Source: Diploptera punctata (lineage: Eukaryota > Arthropoda > Insecta > Blattodea > Blaberidae). From it: DNA of 64,000 bases. The stretch is from contig JASPKZ010007297.1 of assembly GCA_030220185.1 (NCBI GenBank), positions 1-64,000 of the forward strand, in the 5' to 3' direction. Positions 23,216 to 33,726 of this stretch are shown here, piece after piece. Position 1 is the stretch's first letter. Every line of letters starts with the position of its first letter. A model generated the notes under the pieces. It saw only the letters and a program-made list of their open reading frames with translations, was not told the origin of the DNA and did not search any database. The position numbers were made by a program, and so were the translations under genes.

Positions 23216-23460
23216 GAGTGGGCGATTGACTTACACCCTTGTCTAACTCCTTGATTTATTAAAACTTCTTTTGACCTTTTTCCATCAGTTTTTATCACTA
23301 CTTTAGTTTCTTCATATAAGCCTTGGACTGATTTTATTAAATGGTGCGGACATCCTCGTTCTTTCATTTTTTCCCATAGTTTAGGTTTAGATCTATTTAC
23401 TCTGTCAAGGACCTTTTCAAAATCAATGAAAAACAAATGTGGAATTGGAGAGGGGTGTGC
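22509..23460 (-). pseudogene. LINE-B reverse transcriptase and C-terminus
   Basis: 5'-truncated non-LTR element. Going 5' to 3' on the minus strand: FIDFEKVLDRVNR (RT block A with the first catalytic Asp), LYEETKVVIKTDGKRSKEV, GVRQGC and SPTLFNIYI (block B, frameshifted), NNLIFADDLVLL (catalytic FADD), then KISVSKTKVMAF and SDFKYLG, followed by a degraded C-terminus with AAEMKFLRRVKGCTR. Two open frames (23209-23436 and 22787-23185) are separated by a frameshift and a (TA)n expansion. This is the only copy of family B in the window that shows the RT. Confidence 0.9.
23183..23209. repeat. (TA)n expansion inside the LINE-B RT frame
   Basis: The tract begins exactly after codons for SPTLFN, where the family protein continues IYI, encoded by ATA-TAT-ATA. 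The natural TA run seems to have expanded in place. Confidence 0.75.
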
Positions 23461-23604
23461 ACTTACTAACAGGCCTGCTCTACGTGGTATAACAATTATT
23501 TCAAATAAACTATTTACATTAATAATAACTTACAGTTGTCTGAGATAGATACCTTTGAATTGAATGACCATTCTAGGCAGGGAAGTTAGGCTCTGAGTAT
23601 CCAT

Positions 23605-23932
23605 GCATCCATAGTAATTCTGCCCGAAGGCAAGTCCTTCAGTGCAATATAGCATTTTCATGCTATGCTTGCAGCTGTATTAGGGAATTGTGTGGTAGCT
23701 TCCCGTTGCTTTCCACACCGGTAAAGGATGATGATGATGATGATGATGTGGTAATGATAAGGATGATGATGATGATGGCCATATGATTTCGGGGACCGTT
23801 TGGGCCTTAAAAGTTTTCCTGACATTTGTCTTACAGGTGAGGAAAAACCCCGATAAAAACCTCACCCAGAAAAACTGCCCCGATCGGGGATCGAACCTGG
23901 GCCCGCTGCGTGACAAGGCAGCACACTACCTT
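23605..23932 (-). mobile_element. SINE-1, 5'-truncated in the tRNA head
   Basis: Tail, body and B box (GATCGGGGATCGAACCTGGG on the plus strand) are kept, but the element stops at CACTACCTTGG, losing the last ~20 bp of the head. Confidence 0.88.
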
Positions 23933-24555
23933 GGCCCTGAGCATTGTAGTATCCATATTTTCAAATGAACAGAGCTATTCTTATATGTTTCGACGCCGTG
24001 ACGTGATCGATAAAACCCTTTATTAGTCATTAAAAATATCTCTGCAGGCGGAAGAAGAATTACGAAGCTCTGTTTGTTGCTACACGTGACGTCATATAAG
24101 GCAGTGTACACTATCAGCGTCCCACGTCCCATTCCCCTCTGCACTCATAGATAGCAGTGTTACGTGTTCTATTCCTGCATGAACACGACTGCAGTGCCCT
24201 GTGTCAACAACTGCGCTTACTCCTTAAACGGGCAATACTTCCAAATTTATGTTACCGGTTATGATTCCGAGAGGATAGGTGAAATTAAAAATATCTCCCT
24301 TAGTCTGGGCGTGTGTCCTCTATCTTACACTGTGTGTGGTGTCCTCGGCGGTGATTCTAACACATTGATAATCACATAACGAAGGATATATAATTGTGTA
24401 ATGTGTGGTTCGATGTTCCTTCTCCCTGCCTACATGTGAATGACCTTGTAAGGCCCTTAAATCATAACCATCATCTACTTCATGTTTAAGACTTATTAGC
24501 CTGTTATATCTCCAATTGTTCACACATCTTCTTAGGCCGATCATCACCAGCTCTT

Positions 24556-24556
<1 letters not shown>
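23933..24556. other. No recognised feature
   Basis: No gene supported. The 71-codon frame 24164-24379 has several cysteines but I recognise no domain. Confidence 0.4.

Positions 24557-24614
<58 letters not shown>
24557..24614. repeat. (AAT)n microsatellite
   Basis: About 19 AAT units immediately upstream of SINE-2. Confidence 0.97.
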
Positions 24615-24621
24615 CGGAAGC

Positions 24622-24900
24622 ACGCTGTAGCGTAGTGGTTTAGGCACTAAGGCTACAAGCCGGACGGTCGAGGGTTCGAGTCCCGGTGGGGGTCAGGATT
24701 TTTAAACTGACCCACACATTCTGGCGGTCTGGGATTGACTCAGCCTCTAACGGAAATGAATACCGGACGCTTGTTCTGGGGGTAAAGGCGGCCGTTCACG
24801 CAGGGCTGACATTAAGTGCAGATTGTCAAGAAAAAGTGGGAGCCTTAACCTCCTACTAGCCCAAGGGCCTCCTGAGGCCTGTAGTGGGATCACCTTACCT
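24622..24900 (+). mobile_element. SINE-2 copy
   Basis: GCTGTAGCGTAGTGGTTTAG, B box GGGTTCGAGTCCCGG and body CAGGATTTTTAAACTGACCC, CTCTAACGGAAATGA, with internal deletions, then TCAAGAAAAAGTGGGAGCC. This variant has TCAAG where others have TCCAG, the same as the satellite border at 8719. Confidence 0.9.
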
Positions 24901-24904
24901 TTAT

Positions 24905-25095
24905 AATCATCATCAGCAGCAGCATCAGAGATTAGACCTGTTGGTCTGTTTCGATCTCATTTTAGAATTTGTCTATCCATCTTTTTAGGATCTTCCAACA
25001 TTTCTTCGTCCTAGTGGTTTGTAATGAATCTGTTTAGCAATTCTATTGCTATCCATTCTATTGACGTGGTCCATCCATTCATCTCTATATTGTGC
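24905..25095 (-). mobile_element. LINE-B 3' end fragment
   Basis: Minus-strand translation in two frames: YRDEWMDHVNRMDSNRIAKQ, then GRRNVGR and KKMDRQ. It ends with TGAGATCGAAACAGACC and an ATGATGATG tail typical of this family (compare 40010-40085). Confidence 0.75.
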
Positions 25096-25117
25096 AATTA
25101 ATAATAATAATGATAAT

Positions 25118-25428
25118 CCATCCATCCATAGTAATTCTGCCCGAAGGCAGGTCCTTCACTGCAATCATAGCATGATATGCTTTGCAGCTATACTAGGGAA
25201 TTGTAGATGTGGTAGATTCCCGTTGCTTTCCATGCCGGTGAAGGATGATGATGATGGCCATATGATTTCGGGGACCGTTTGGGCCTTAAAGTTTTCCTGA
25301 CATTTGTCTTACAGGTGAGGAAAAACCCCGATAATAACCTCACCCAGAAAAACTGCCCCGACCGGGGATCGAACCCGGGCCCGCTGCGTGACAAGGCAGC
25401 TCGCTACCTCGAGACCACAGCGGTGGAC
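25118..25428 (-). mobile_element. SINE-1, full length, with perfect TSD
   Basis: Minus-strand copy with a shortened ATC-rich stretch. The 11-bp repeat ATAATGATAAT is at 25107-25117 and 25429-25439. Confidence 0.93.
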
Positions 25429-25461
25429 ATAATGATAATGTTAATAATAATGATAACGATA

Positions 25462-25520
25462 ATAATGATATAAGTTTTATTTTACCTGGAAGGGTAAGGC
25501 CTTAACACATTGTCTACCAC
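25462..25520 (-). mobile_element. LINE-E extreme 3' end
   Basis: Reverse complement contains GAGTGGTAGACAATGTG and GGCCTTACCC followed by TAAAATAAAACTT, matching 51285-51335 (GAGTGGTAGACAAGGCC; GGTAAAATAAAGC). Only the last ~60 bp are present. Confidence 0.55.
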
Positions 25521-25835
25521 TCAATTAAATAAACATTATAATATAACATACCTACAATATGATTTTTTTAGTAGTAGTAGGACTTTATTAGACAAAAGTA
25601 AGATATTTACAATATTATTTACAAATATGGGTAGCACGGGCAGTAAGCCGTACGTGCTGTTGACAGTTCGTTACAATAAAGTAATAATTGCTACTAGTGT
25701 GAAGAAAAATAAACAACAAAAAAAAAGCAATAACATTACAATTACATAAAGAAAACGCAATAATATTACAATTAAATAATAACACAATAGCATTATACAC
25801 AATGCGTTGGACAATATGATTTAGATTACTACAGG
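25521..25835. other. No recognised gene
   Basis: A-rich sequence with degenerate internal repetition (AATAACATTACAATTA, AATAATATTACAATTA near 25730-25780). Nothing else seen. Confidence 0.4.
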
Positions 25836-25848
25836 TATATAACATATG

Positions 25849-26132
25849 AAAGGCACGGCGTAGCGTAGTGGTTAAGGCACTGTGCTACAAGCTGGAAGGT
25901 CGAGGGTTCGAGTCTTGGTGGGGTCAGGATTTTTAAACTGATCCAGACCCTCTGGAGGCACTATGGTCCTGGGGTCGACTCAGCCTCTAACGAAAATGAG
26001 TATCAGACGCTTGTTCTGGGGTAAAGGCGGCCGTCACACAGGGCTGACAACCCCGCTGACATCAAGTACCGATTTTCCAGAAAAGTGGGAGCCTTAACCT
26101 CCTACTATCCCACTAGTGGGATTGCTTTACTA
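25849..26132 (+). mobile_element. SINE-2, full length, with perfect 13-bp TSD
   Basis: GGCGTAGCGTAGTGGTTAAG, GAGGGTTCGAGTCTTGG, then the standard body and tail. TATATAACATATG flanks it at 25836-25848 and 26133-26145, proving it moved as a unit of about 284 bp. Confidence 0.95.
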
Positions 26133-26145
26133 TATATAACATATG

Positions 26146-26810
26146 TGTTGATTTAGGCTAAACTTAACAAATACCTTCAATTTTTAAACCTAATTTTTGT
26201 AAAAATCTATTATGATCCATACAATCTATAGGCTGCATGATTATACAATTTCTCTCTATAATTAATTATTAAATTGTTCAAACTGACAATATTTGTAGAC
26301 CGTAACTTATTAGAACACTCATCATTTTATCTGATTACTTTACTTCCATTATAGGGCAGCTCTCAGGAATTTAATTTCAGCTGTCTACTCTTTGTGAGAA
26401 GAATGGGAGAGGACAAGGTGATTTCTCGGGACTTTAAATCGATACCTATCAGCTTAAGGGAAAGAAACTTATTACGATTATGCCGATCAGAGGATTAAAA
26501 AATAACATATAAAACATTTTTATGTTAGGATTTAATAATGTAGAGACTGATGTAATAACATTGTAACACAATAATATAATCAGCATCACTATTGGGAAGC
26601 AATTTGTTCCTTCCCGCAGCCATTTCTAAAAAAAATCAGAGCTCGAATTGAATCTGATACACGAGAACATAATAGGGCCTATACCAGTATTGATTAAACG
26701 GGAAACTGGAATTCGGGATGTATCGAACATTGAATTTGAGATTTGCCATCTCGTGAAATTATATTTAGATCAATATAGGCCTATCCGACTTTTAATTCCT
26801 AAGCTCACGT
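26146..26810. other. No recognised feature apart from one TAGGCCTA
   Basis: AT-rich, no gene. TAGGCCTA at 26776-26783; a variant TAGGGCCTATA near 26671. Confidence 0.4.
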
Positions 26811-26824
26811 TTCACTTCCACATT

Positions 26825-28516
26825 AACTAACTAACTCACTGGCACTATCGAACCCATAGATTCATGGCCGCGCTAACATAAGCTCTCCATACATCCCTAT
26901 CCTGATCCAATGTTTTCCAATCATTCCCTGTATAATCCAATTCCCTCAAAATTTAATCATAGTTAATGTTATTCTCCCACCTCATTCTTGGTCTACCAAC
27001 TAAGCGTTTTCCCTCTGGTTTTCATACAAGAAGTTTCCATGCACGTCTTTCATTCCCCATTCGTGCCACATGTCCTGCCCATCGCAGTCTGCGAGACTTA
27101 ACTGTTCTAATTATATCTGGCTTCCTATAAAGACCATATAGTTCACTGTTATGTAGTCTTCTCCATTCACCTGTCTGTTCATCTCTCTTCGGTCCAGAAA
27201 TGTTCCTAAGAACTTTATTCTCAAATACTCGTAATCTCATTTCCTCCCTTAAAGGAAGAGTCCATATTTCGCATCCATATAACTGGTAGACTAATAGTTT
27301 TATATATTTTCAGTTTAACGTTTCTTGAAAGGAGTTGAGACGTCAAGAGTTTCTGTAATGCATAATAACACGCATTTCCAGAATTGAGCCTATGTTTAAT
27401 TTCCTTGTGCATCTCATTCCTGTTTGTGATTATTGTTCCTAGGTACGTATTTGAATTCAGCCACTTCCTCAACATTTCCCTCATTTGTCGTTAGCTGTCA
27501 ATTTCCATTACATAATGCATTTCTATTTGTGACCATATATCTAGTTTTATTGATATTTACTTCCAGTCCTAATTTCTTAGTGTTAGTCAATAGTGTGTGT
27601 GTGTGTGTGTTGCCTTTAGTATCTCCTCGCTATCGCCCAGTAGTACTACATCATCATAAGTAATGCCACGAGTGATTTCCAAATTATCGATAAATTCACG
27701 ACTCACGAAGTGAGGAGTGAATTTATCTAGAGAATTTGGAAATCAAGAGTGGCATTTGTTAGGACTATTTAACGAATAAAATTAAGCTGTTTACTCACAA
27801 ATCATTATTTAACTATAGTTATTTTAAAATATTTATATATTTATGTAAACGGCGATATTTGAAAACAAATGAGAAACGATAGGTACGCTTCTACTGCTTC
27901 ATTTGTTTATCACTGCAACCAGATCATACTATTTATTGCCAAAGGAACGCAATATTGTAAGGAGGAGCTTTCTTTAATATGGTAATCATAACACTGATAA
28001 ATATTTGGTGAAACACGATTCTGATTGGTTGTAAAACAGAAATCATTGAAACGTGATTGGTCATTGACTCCCATTTGGGGCATGAGTTAAATAGTCAGCA
28101 TAAATTAACAGCTTATTAATATTATTGAGTTGAAGACCTTCTTCATCCTCTAAAGATTTGATGGCATGCTCTAGTACAAAATTAAATAGTAGAGGAGATA
28201 GTGCATCTCCTTGCTTCAACCCATTCTGGATTTCAAAATTATCCGAGAACTGTTTTACCTACACGCACCCTACTCTTTGTGCCATTCAGACACATTCGTA
28301 TAAATCTAACTAACTTTTTATGAGTTCCAAACTCCAGCAGGATACTATATATCTTCTCCCTCTTAATTGAATCGTAGCCTTTTTGAAGTGCAGTACCATT
28401 ATATTCCCATTTCTTTTCTAAAATCTGTCTTAAGCTAAAAATCTGATCTGTTGTAGACCTGTTTCTTTTAAATCCACATTGATGATCTCCTAGAATCTCA
28501 TCAGTATAAGGAATAA
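26825..28516 (-). pseudogene. LINE-A with reverse transcriptase, TSD-bounded, interrupted
   Basis: 5'-truncated LINE flanked by a perfect 14-bp duplication, TTCACTTCCACATT, at 26811-26824 and 28517-28530. On the minus strand the RT runs from HCGFKRNRSTTDQIFSLRQ through EKKWEYNGTALQKGYDSIKR, LNGTKSRVRVG, NGLKQGDALSPLLFNFVLEH and NNINKLLIYA to DDVVLLGDSEE, then the C-terminal domain (LREV, GRPRMRWE) and a GTTAGTTAGTTAATG end. One catalytic Asp of block A is replaced (QKGYDS). A foreign element at 27657-28094 splits the YADD box. Stops and frameshifts elsewhere make it inactive. Confidence 0.92.
27657..28094. mobile_element. Non-autonomous DNA element inserted in the RT YADD box
   Basis: Short sister of 16181-16916. 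Begins TAAGTAATGCCACGAGTG, carries the same terminal ~95-bp palindrome, and ends GGGGCATGAGTTAAATAG. Flanked by TCA at 27654-27656 and 28095-28097. Removing the element and one TCA restores, on the minus strand, TATGCTGATGATGTA = YADDV, so the boundaries are well supported. Confidence 0.85.
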
Positions 28517-28530
28517 TTCACTTCCACATT

Positions 28531-28870
28531 TTAACATTGATTTTAATTCAAAGGCATTTATTTCTTTGCTATTTAAATTCATAACTAGAATTGTCATATC
28601 GTGATCTTTCTTCATGTTACACTGTTGATAAGGTTGTAGCTGAGAATTTGTCTTAAATGATATTGGCGTCTCAATAGGTGCGCTCTGTCACACGATATCT
28701 GGTGTATGAACGAACACTTTGATTTCAGTGAGAGGTTATCCATACTCCAACGAATATCAAGATAGCTGGAGTTTTAAATAGGTTAGAAGTACGGTACTCT
28801 ATCTCGAATTGGACATTTCAAACCTCCCTAGTCAGACGCGCTATAGCTTGATTTTTATGTAACTACTAGC
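28531..28870. other. No recognised feature
   Basis: Nothing supportable. Confidence 0.35.
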
Positions 28871-28874
28871 TAAT

Positions 28875-29330
28875 ACCTAGTGTGCGTTTTTATGTTTAAT
28901 TGAATACGTAAAATGAAAATAATTATACATTTATATCGTAATTATTTTTAGATAACCCGTGCTGATTACTCGGTGTTGCCCGGAAATCTACTTACCCCGA
29001 GCTTCTTGGCATCGATGAACTGTAAGACAAAAATTGTTATTGTGAGCTATCCGTAAAAGATAGAGATATGCAGTCGCGTACTTTTTTTGTAGAGTTTTTT
29101 AAATATTCAATGTTATATAGGCCTACATTAATTTGGTGTATTTGTTATGTTTTAGGCAGCGTAAGCCATTTAAGCTTCAAAAAAGCTACCTTTTTTAATG
29201 CGCTGTGCCCTTTTTTTAGCACCGGCCCTCTACTGCATAGGGTAATCCCCCACAAAAATTTCTAAATGACGTAAAAAAACATTCAAATCGGAAAGTAGCT
29301 TTTGAGTCCATAAAGCACAAAAAGACAGAT
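28875..29330 (+). repeat. CCGGCGTT-type long repeat, partial copy
   Basis: Shares with 55755-56710 and 62175-63112 the blocks ATAATTATACATTTATAT, CCCGTGCTGATTAC, CTTCTTGGCATC, GTGAGCTATCCGTAA, TTTTTGTAGAGTTTTT and GTTTAGGCAGCGTAAGCC-like. Only one of the internal ~150-bp units is present, and the end diverges. Confidence 0.75.
29118..29125. other. TAGGCCTA site, empty in two sister repeats
   Basis: Reads ATATAGGCCTACATTAATTT here; the sister copies read GTGTACATTAATTT at 56436 and GTGTACATTAATGTT at 62852. A TA before CATTAAT has become TAGGCCTA. Confidence 0.8.
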
Positions 29331-29547
29331 TCACACTCATTTTTATAAAATTAAAATTATAGTATAAAATTAATACATACCTATTTCCTGCTTCTTCTAC
29401 TGATGATGGAACTAGTCCCGACAGGCCTACTTAGAATAAAGTTTACAAAGTTGAGGAGACGGACTTATTAGGTAACAATTTTATAATTTTGTATTATAAT
29501 TTTAATACCTGAGCGGAATTTTATTAACGTTGACTCATTTTTATATA

Positions 29548-29587
<40 letters not shown>

Positions 29588-30080
29588 CACTCACTCACTG
29601 GCACTATCGAACCCGTAGGTTCATGGCCGCGCGGACATAAGCTCTCTGTACATCCCTATCCTGAGCTAATGCTTTCCAATCATTCCCTGTATAGTCTACT
29701 TCCCTCAAATCATAGTTAATGTTATTCTCCCACCTCATTCTTGGTCTACCAACTGGGCGTTTCCCTCTGGTTTTCCTACTAGAAGCTTCCATGGCCTTTG
29801 GCATGGGTTCTGTGAAGTAGTCTCCGCCCGGAGAACCGAATGGGGGACTATTTTACGTCCGGAAAATTTTACTCCAGTTGAACCCATGTCCGCATTTCTT
29901 GACGGTTGTATTTTTACGGTGAAAGATCGTCACTCTTTCGCCCAAGGTACTTTTTTCGTCTGGCTTATCACCTTTGACCGGTCCGGCATGGGTAACCCTA
30001 TCGGAGCAATGCTACCGCCGGCATAGCTCTCAGGATCATTTAAGCACGCAAGCCACTCCACCATGACAAGGTAAAGATAC
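29548..30080 (-). mobile_element. Internally deleted LINE-A-type element (5' UTR joined to 3' end)
   Basis: On the minus strand it begins CCTTGTCATGGTGGAGTGGC, runs ~300 bp of non-coding sequence (GAGAGCTATGCCGGCGGTAG; GATAAGCCAGACGAAAAAAG; ACGATCTTTCACCGTAAAA; CCCATTCGGTTCTCCGGGCG), then switches at GGCCATGGAAGCTTC into the LINE-A C-terminus and its (AAGT)n tail. The 12-bp duplication CATTTTTATATA at 29536-29547 and 30081-30092 shows that the composite inserted as one unit. The same structure occurs at 57318-57806 and 42985-43545. No RT is present, so it must move in trans. Confidence 0.9.
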
Positions 30081-30211
30081 CATTTTTATATAAAAGATCT
30101 GCTTCTGTTGTAGTCGAATGTTAATATCTTCTGACTGTGTTCAATTATAATTTATTACGAGGGCGGTGATTTAAAGGGACGTTGTGACTTGTTTCCTCAT
30201 ATTTGTTTTAC

Positions 30212-30985
30212 TAAACTGACTCACTGCCAGTATCGAACGCATAGGTTCATGACAGCGCGGACATACATTCTTATCCTGAGTTAATATTTTATGTATAATT
30301 TACCTTTCTCAAATCATGGTATATACTATTCTCCCACTACACTTTTGGCCTATCTACTGGGCACTTCCTTCCATGCTCGTTTTCTATTCCCATTCGTGCC
30401 ATATGTCATGCCCACCGCAGTATATGAGATTTAACTATGCTCTCATTATTTCATATTTCTCATTAAGACAATGTAGCTCACTGTAATATAATTTTCTTCA
30501 TTAGCCTATCTGTTCGTCTCTCTGTGGTCAAAAATTTTTCCTGAGCACTTCATTCTCAATTACGCGTAACCTTTTCCTTTCTCTTGACGTAAGACACCAT
30601 GTTTCTCATCCATATAATGTATCTGGAATAATAACAATTTTATACATTTTTAGTTTATTTTTTTTAGAGAAGTTGGAATGACCAGTCTCTCTTTAATTTG
30701 TAATATGAGTTTCTAAATTTGACCTATTTAATTTTTTTCTGTCACTCATTCTTGGTTCTTTTTATTGTTTCTAAGTTATTTAAATTCGGTCACTTCTTCA
30801 AAATTTCCCTTATACGTTATTAAGTGTCCATTTTCATTTACGTAATATTGTAAGCTATTTCTTCTGTGACCATATATTTGTTCTCTTGATAGATCATTTG
30901 CTTTAAATTCCAGAAAATCATGGAACATCTTAACCAGGAAATCCAGTCTGATTGGGAATAAAACCTGGGCACGCAAATTTAACTA
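30212..30985 (-). mobile_element. Old LINE-A fragment
   Basis: Highly diverged minus-strand copy: GAACGCATAGGTTCATGACAG at the 3' end, then traces of the RLRWAGHVARM, KRDEQ and LYGCETW codons, and a frame at 30776-30976 encoding NENGHLITYKGNFEEVTEFK, the block just after the RT in this family. Confidence 0.8.
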
Positions 30986-31150
30986 ACTGTAATTTCGTTC
31001 GATACTGTTTTTATTAATATTAAAGGACACTCTGTATATCTCAGCATTAGATAACAATTATTGCCGTTATTATTGATAAACAAGCCTCAATATTTAAATT
31101 TTAAAATTAAATATATCAGACTGCAGTATATAATGAACTATGGTTTAGAA

Positions 31151-31486
31151 GTCCACCGCTGTGGTCTCGAGGTAGCGTGCTGCCTTGTCACGCAGAGGGC
31201 CCGGGTTCGATCCCGGTCGGGGCAGTTTTTCTGGATGAGGTTTTTATCGGGGTTTTTCCTCACCTATAAGACAAATGTCAGGAAAACTTTAAGGCTCAAA
31301 CAGTCCCCGAAATCATAAGGCCATCATCATCATCCTTACCATTATCATCATCACCCTTCATCGGTGTGGAAAGCAACGGGAAGCTACCACACCTACAATT
31401 CCCTAGTAAAGCTGCAAATATAGTATCAAAAATGCTATGATTGCAGTGAAGGACCTGCCTTCGGGCAAAATTACTATGGATGGATG
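31151..31486 (+). mobile_element. SINE-1, full length
   Basis: GTCCACCGCTGTGGTCTCGA, GGGTTCGATCCCGGTCGG, body and TTACTATGGATGGATG end, followed by an A-rich stretch. No clear TSD. Confidence 0.9.
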
Positions 31487-32315
31487 CTTAAAAAAAAACA
31501 TACTCGTACATTTAACAATACATGCCTGTTATACCCTTTATGCAGCGATCTCATTTTTGAAATATTTATTTTATCGATTTTTTCCGTCTTATTTATAGAT
31601 ATTTTAATATACGAGATGTTATTGAGTCTATAATCTTCGGCTGTATCCAAAACACAAATGAAATTGAAGTAGAAGAAAAATGTCTTGCATTAATCAATTT
31701 GTTTAACAAAATGATTTATAAAATAAGTCAATCAGCTTTCATGTGGCAGAGCATTAAAATAAAAACATTTCATTTGGTAACATTTCTGGCGACATAAACA
31801 TTATACTGTCTGAGTAAGTAAAGCTTCAAGAGCTGTTTTACATGTTCAGTATCACAGGGATACGCGCTAGGTATAATGACAAGACAGATTTATGAACGTA
31901 CACAGTTAGAAAGGGAATATTTAACGACCGTGTGGGTTGAAAAGAACATGCGTCTCTGTGCATGAATGTTGTAACAATAAAATTAATAATCCTACCACCC
32001 AGAAAGAGAAGATTACATATTTATGTTCGAAAAAATAGAACATCCTTCTAGGAAAACAAAATGATGCCATTATTTCCTTGGTGCTGTTTATCACCTGCTT
32101 AGAAATCTTTACTTTCACAATCTACCACACAAAAAAAAAAAAAATGGTGTAAAAGAGTGCATTAATGCAGGATAAGAAAGGTTATTACTTCTTTTGTTGT
32201 TGGATTGATCGATAGAGAATATACTTTATCCTTCTCTTTGAAGTTTATATATTTTTTGTATTTTAGGCCTACCTCACAGTTGGAGAGCCAAGCAAAGTGA
32301 TCAATCCACTAGGGT

Positions 32316-32318
<3 letters not shown>
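31487..32318. other. No recognised feature apart from one TAGGCCTA
   Basis: AT-rich; TAGGCCTA at 32274-32281. No gene supported. Confidence 0.4.

Positions 32319-32409
<91 letters not shown>
32319..32409. repeat. (CT)n microsatellite
   Basis: About 45 CT units. Confidence 0.98.
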
Positions 32410-32410
<1 letters not shown>

Positions 32411-33010
32411 AGACACATACACACATATAAACGTATGTATACATTCTGTTCATAAAATACCGTTTTTATTTAAAAACTCCTGAGCAATAAATAAAAACTT
32501 TAAAGGCGTATGCTGTTACAATGTTATCATCCACCGCTAGCAGCTGCCAGACAAGGACACGTCAATGTCACTATTTCCTCCTTCACTTTACATCACTTAA
32601 TCAATCCCTCCTCCGATTCGCTGAATTTACTTACAACCAGGGAATGCAAACAGTGGGAAACGCACGGCAAGACAACGATGGTTAATCACAGTGAAGACAG
32701 GGATCCTCTTAGTGCCAAGGACTCCGAGCATGTGCAGACTGAGGTTGATTTATAATTTGTATTTCTATAATCACCTTTTCACTGTTTTGCTGCACGAAAA
32801 TCTAAAGAATCAAACAGAAAAAAAAAATCTGCTAAGAGAAATGCATTATGTACAGTCTTTGAAAAAAAATGATGGTGCAACTCTCGGTGAACGAAAGTTA
32901 GAATTTAGAAGAGCGATTCACACCAGTACGTTGTTACATCATTCTGACTCGTTTGAGTATAAAGCGGACGGCGTAAGTCTCTCTTCATGCAGCATTCGTA
33001 TCGTTCGCTT
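32410..33010. other. No recognised feature
   Basis: Overlapping frames at 32510-32755 and 32691-33110 have no recognisable domain; the second ends by reading through a (TA)n tract. Confidence 0.35.
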
Positions 33011-33013
33011 CAG

Positions 33014-33072
33014 TGGAGCAGTCGGTAAGATGCTCTTTTTGCGACGACGCGGGCCCACATTCGATTCTGGTC

Positions 33073-33113
<41 letters not shown>

Positions 33114-33174
33114 AAAAACGTCGTTAATTTTCATAATGCCTACATGTTACCGGGCTTCGTTATATAAATGCATT

Positions 33175-33213
<39 letters not shown>
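33014..33213 (+). mobile_element. tRNA-like head and (TA)n tracts of a broken SINE-1
   Basis: A tRNA-like stretch (GTGGAGCAGTCGGTAAGATG; GGGCCCACATTCGATTCTGG) runs directly into (TA)n at 33074-33110, then about 65 unrelated bases and a second (TA)n at 33176-33213. The body of the SINE starts after that tract, so the head and body appear to have been pushed apart. Confidence 0.5.
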
Positions 33214-33215
<2 letters not shown>

Positions 33216-33217
33216 AA

Positions 33218-33484
33218 ATATTCCCGGTCGGAACAGGCTCCCGGGTGAGATTTTTTCGGGGTTTTTCCTCACCTGTAAAATAAATGTCAGGAAGCTTAGG
33301 GCCCAACGGTGCCCAAAAATCATCCGGCAATCATCATAATCCTTATCATCATCATCATTCTTCACCGGTGTGAAAGAAACGGGAACTACCACACCTACAG
33401 TTCCCTAGTAAAGCTGCAAAGCACAGCATGAAAATACTATGATTGCAGTGAAAGACCTCTCCTCGGGCAGAATTACTATGGAAT
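33218..33484 (+). mobile_element. Diverged SINE-1 body and tail
   Basis: TTCCCGGTCGGAACAGGCTC (rest of the B box), GGGTTTTTCCTCACCTGTAA, the CATCATC stretch, TTCACCGGTGTGAAAG and ATTACTATGGAATGG. The tRNA A-box half is missing here. Confidence 0.8.
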
Positions 33485-33552
33485 GGAATATATGAAAATA
33501 AATAAATTAAAGGAAATGGCTCACACACACATACACACACACGTATATGATA

Positions 33553-33554
<2 letters not shown>

Positions 33555-33593
<39 letters not shown>
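33555..33593. repeat. (TA)n microsatellite
   Basis: About 19 TA units between two SINE-1 pieces in opposite orientation. Confidence 0.95.
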
Positions 33594-33594
<1 letters not shown>

Positions 33595-33716
33595 ATCCAT
33601 CCATAGTAATTCTATCCGAGGGCAGGTCTTTCACTGCAATCATAGCATTTTCATGCTATGCTTTGCAGCTTTACAAGGGAATTATAGGTGTGGTAGCTTC
33701 CCGTTGCTTTCCACAA
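33594..33716 (-). mobile_element. SINE-1 3' half
   Basis: CATCCATCCATAGTAATTCT to TTCCCGTTGCTTTCCACA, then cut off. It forms an inverted pair with the SINE-1 at 33218-33484. Confidence 0.85.
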
Positions 33717-33726
33717 GTAGGCCCTA

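Noticed and set aside
24164..24379. 71-codon cysteine-containing frame as a small secreted peptide
   Set aside because: No convincing signal peptide, no second copy, and length within chance for AT-rich DNA with many frames.
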